DNA of 5,112 nucleotides from an uncultured Ruminococcus sp. (GTDB lineage Bacteria > Bacillota > Clostridia > Oscillospirales > Ruminococcaceae): the NCBI GenBank assembly GCA_902783235.1, contig CACZQG010000175.1:1-5112 (forward strand), given 5' to 3'. Positions 5,023 through 5,112 of the stretch are shown piece after piece; within the stretch, counting starts at the first letter, position 1; each line of letters begins with the position of its first letter. The notes under the pieces are model-generated. The model saw only the letters and a program-made list of their open reading frames with translations. It made no database searches and had not been told where the DNA came from. Both the position numbers and the translations under genes were made by a program.

Positions 5023-5097
5023 AATGATGATCTCCCTGTATGAATCTGATATGCCGATAAAGTGCTGCTTCAAAGCAAATGCATTGTTATGAGTTAT

Positions 5098-5112
5098 AAA
5101 AAAAACCCTGCA
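5098..5112 (-). terminator. T-tract of a terminator from an upstream gene (cut by window edge)
   Basis: On the minus strand the window opens with TGCAGGG followed by eight T (5105-5098). A G-rich 3' stem arm running into a T-tract is the usual end of an intrinsic terminator; the matching CCCTGC arm would lie beyond 5112. It implies that a minus-strand gene ends just outside the window and that the YcxB-like operon starts its own transcription. Confidence 0.5.

Overview
The window looks like chromosomal DNA of a low-to-moderate GC Gram-positive gut or rumen Firmicute, most likely a Ruminococcus or close relative (Oscillospiraceae/Ruminococcaceae). This is an inference from the style of the lipoprotein, the codon use, the YcxB-like membrane proteins and the kind of short palindromic repeats between genes. 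No database search was possible.

Layout. (1) Positions 1-219: the end of a palindromic intergenic repeat, then a strong vegetative promoter (TTGACT, 18 bp, extended TGC-TATAAT) and a leader with a small hairpin followed by seven T. (2) Positions 220-867 (+): a 215-aa secreted lipoprotein of unknown function. It has a small duplicated NQSPAAAGG motif, an acidic centre and a C-terminal tail made almost wholly of asparagine. (3) Positions 868-1054: a convergent intergenic stretch with another palindromic repeat and a long, perfect-stem terminator whose T-tract serves + strand transcription. (4) Positions 1055-2881 (-): complete bipA/typA, the ribosome-associated translational GTPase, with all five G motifs and the BipA-specific C-terminus. 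(5) Positions 2882-3239: intergenic, holding the bipA ribosome binding site and a possible promoter, a second copy of the GGCAAYACCTCACAA palindrome type, and a terminator for the operon to the right. (6) Positions 3240-4850 (-): three consecutive genes, overlapping by 14 and 4 nt, for small membrane proteins (178, 186 and 176 aa). Each has an N-terminal helix, two membrane segments and a C-terminal YcxB-like domain ending in a shared RKSxIxxGT motif. (7) Positions 4851-5112: the control region of that operon, with a near-perfect 26-bp dyad over a weak promoter, a hairpin, a possible nine-codon ORF, and at the right edge the T-tract of an upstream gene's terminator.

How it fits together. bipA is an ordinary housekeeping gene. 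The three YcxB-like genes form one compact, probably translationally coupled operon that looks like a local gene family made by tandem duplication and divergence. Its products could act together in the membrane. No neighbour of known function reveals the job of either the operon or the lipoprotein. The least ordinary signals are the YcxB triplet with its palindromic promoter, the lipoprotein with its polyasparagine end, and its short terminator-like leader.
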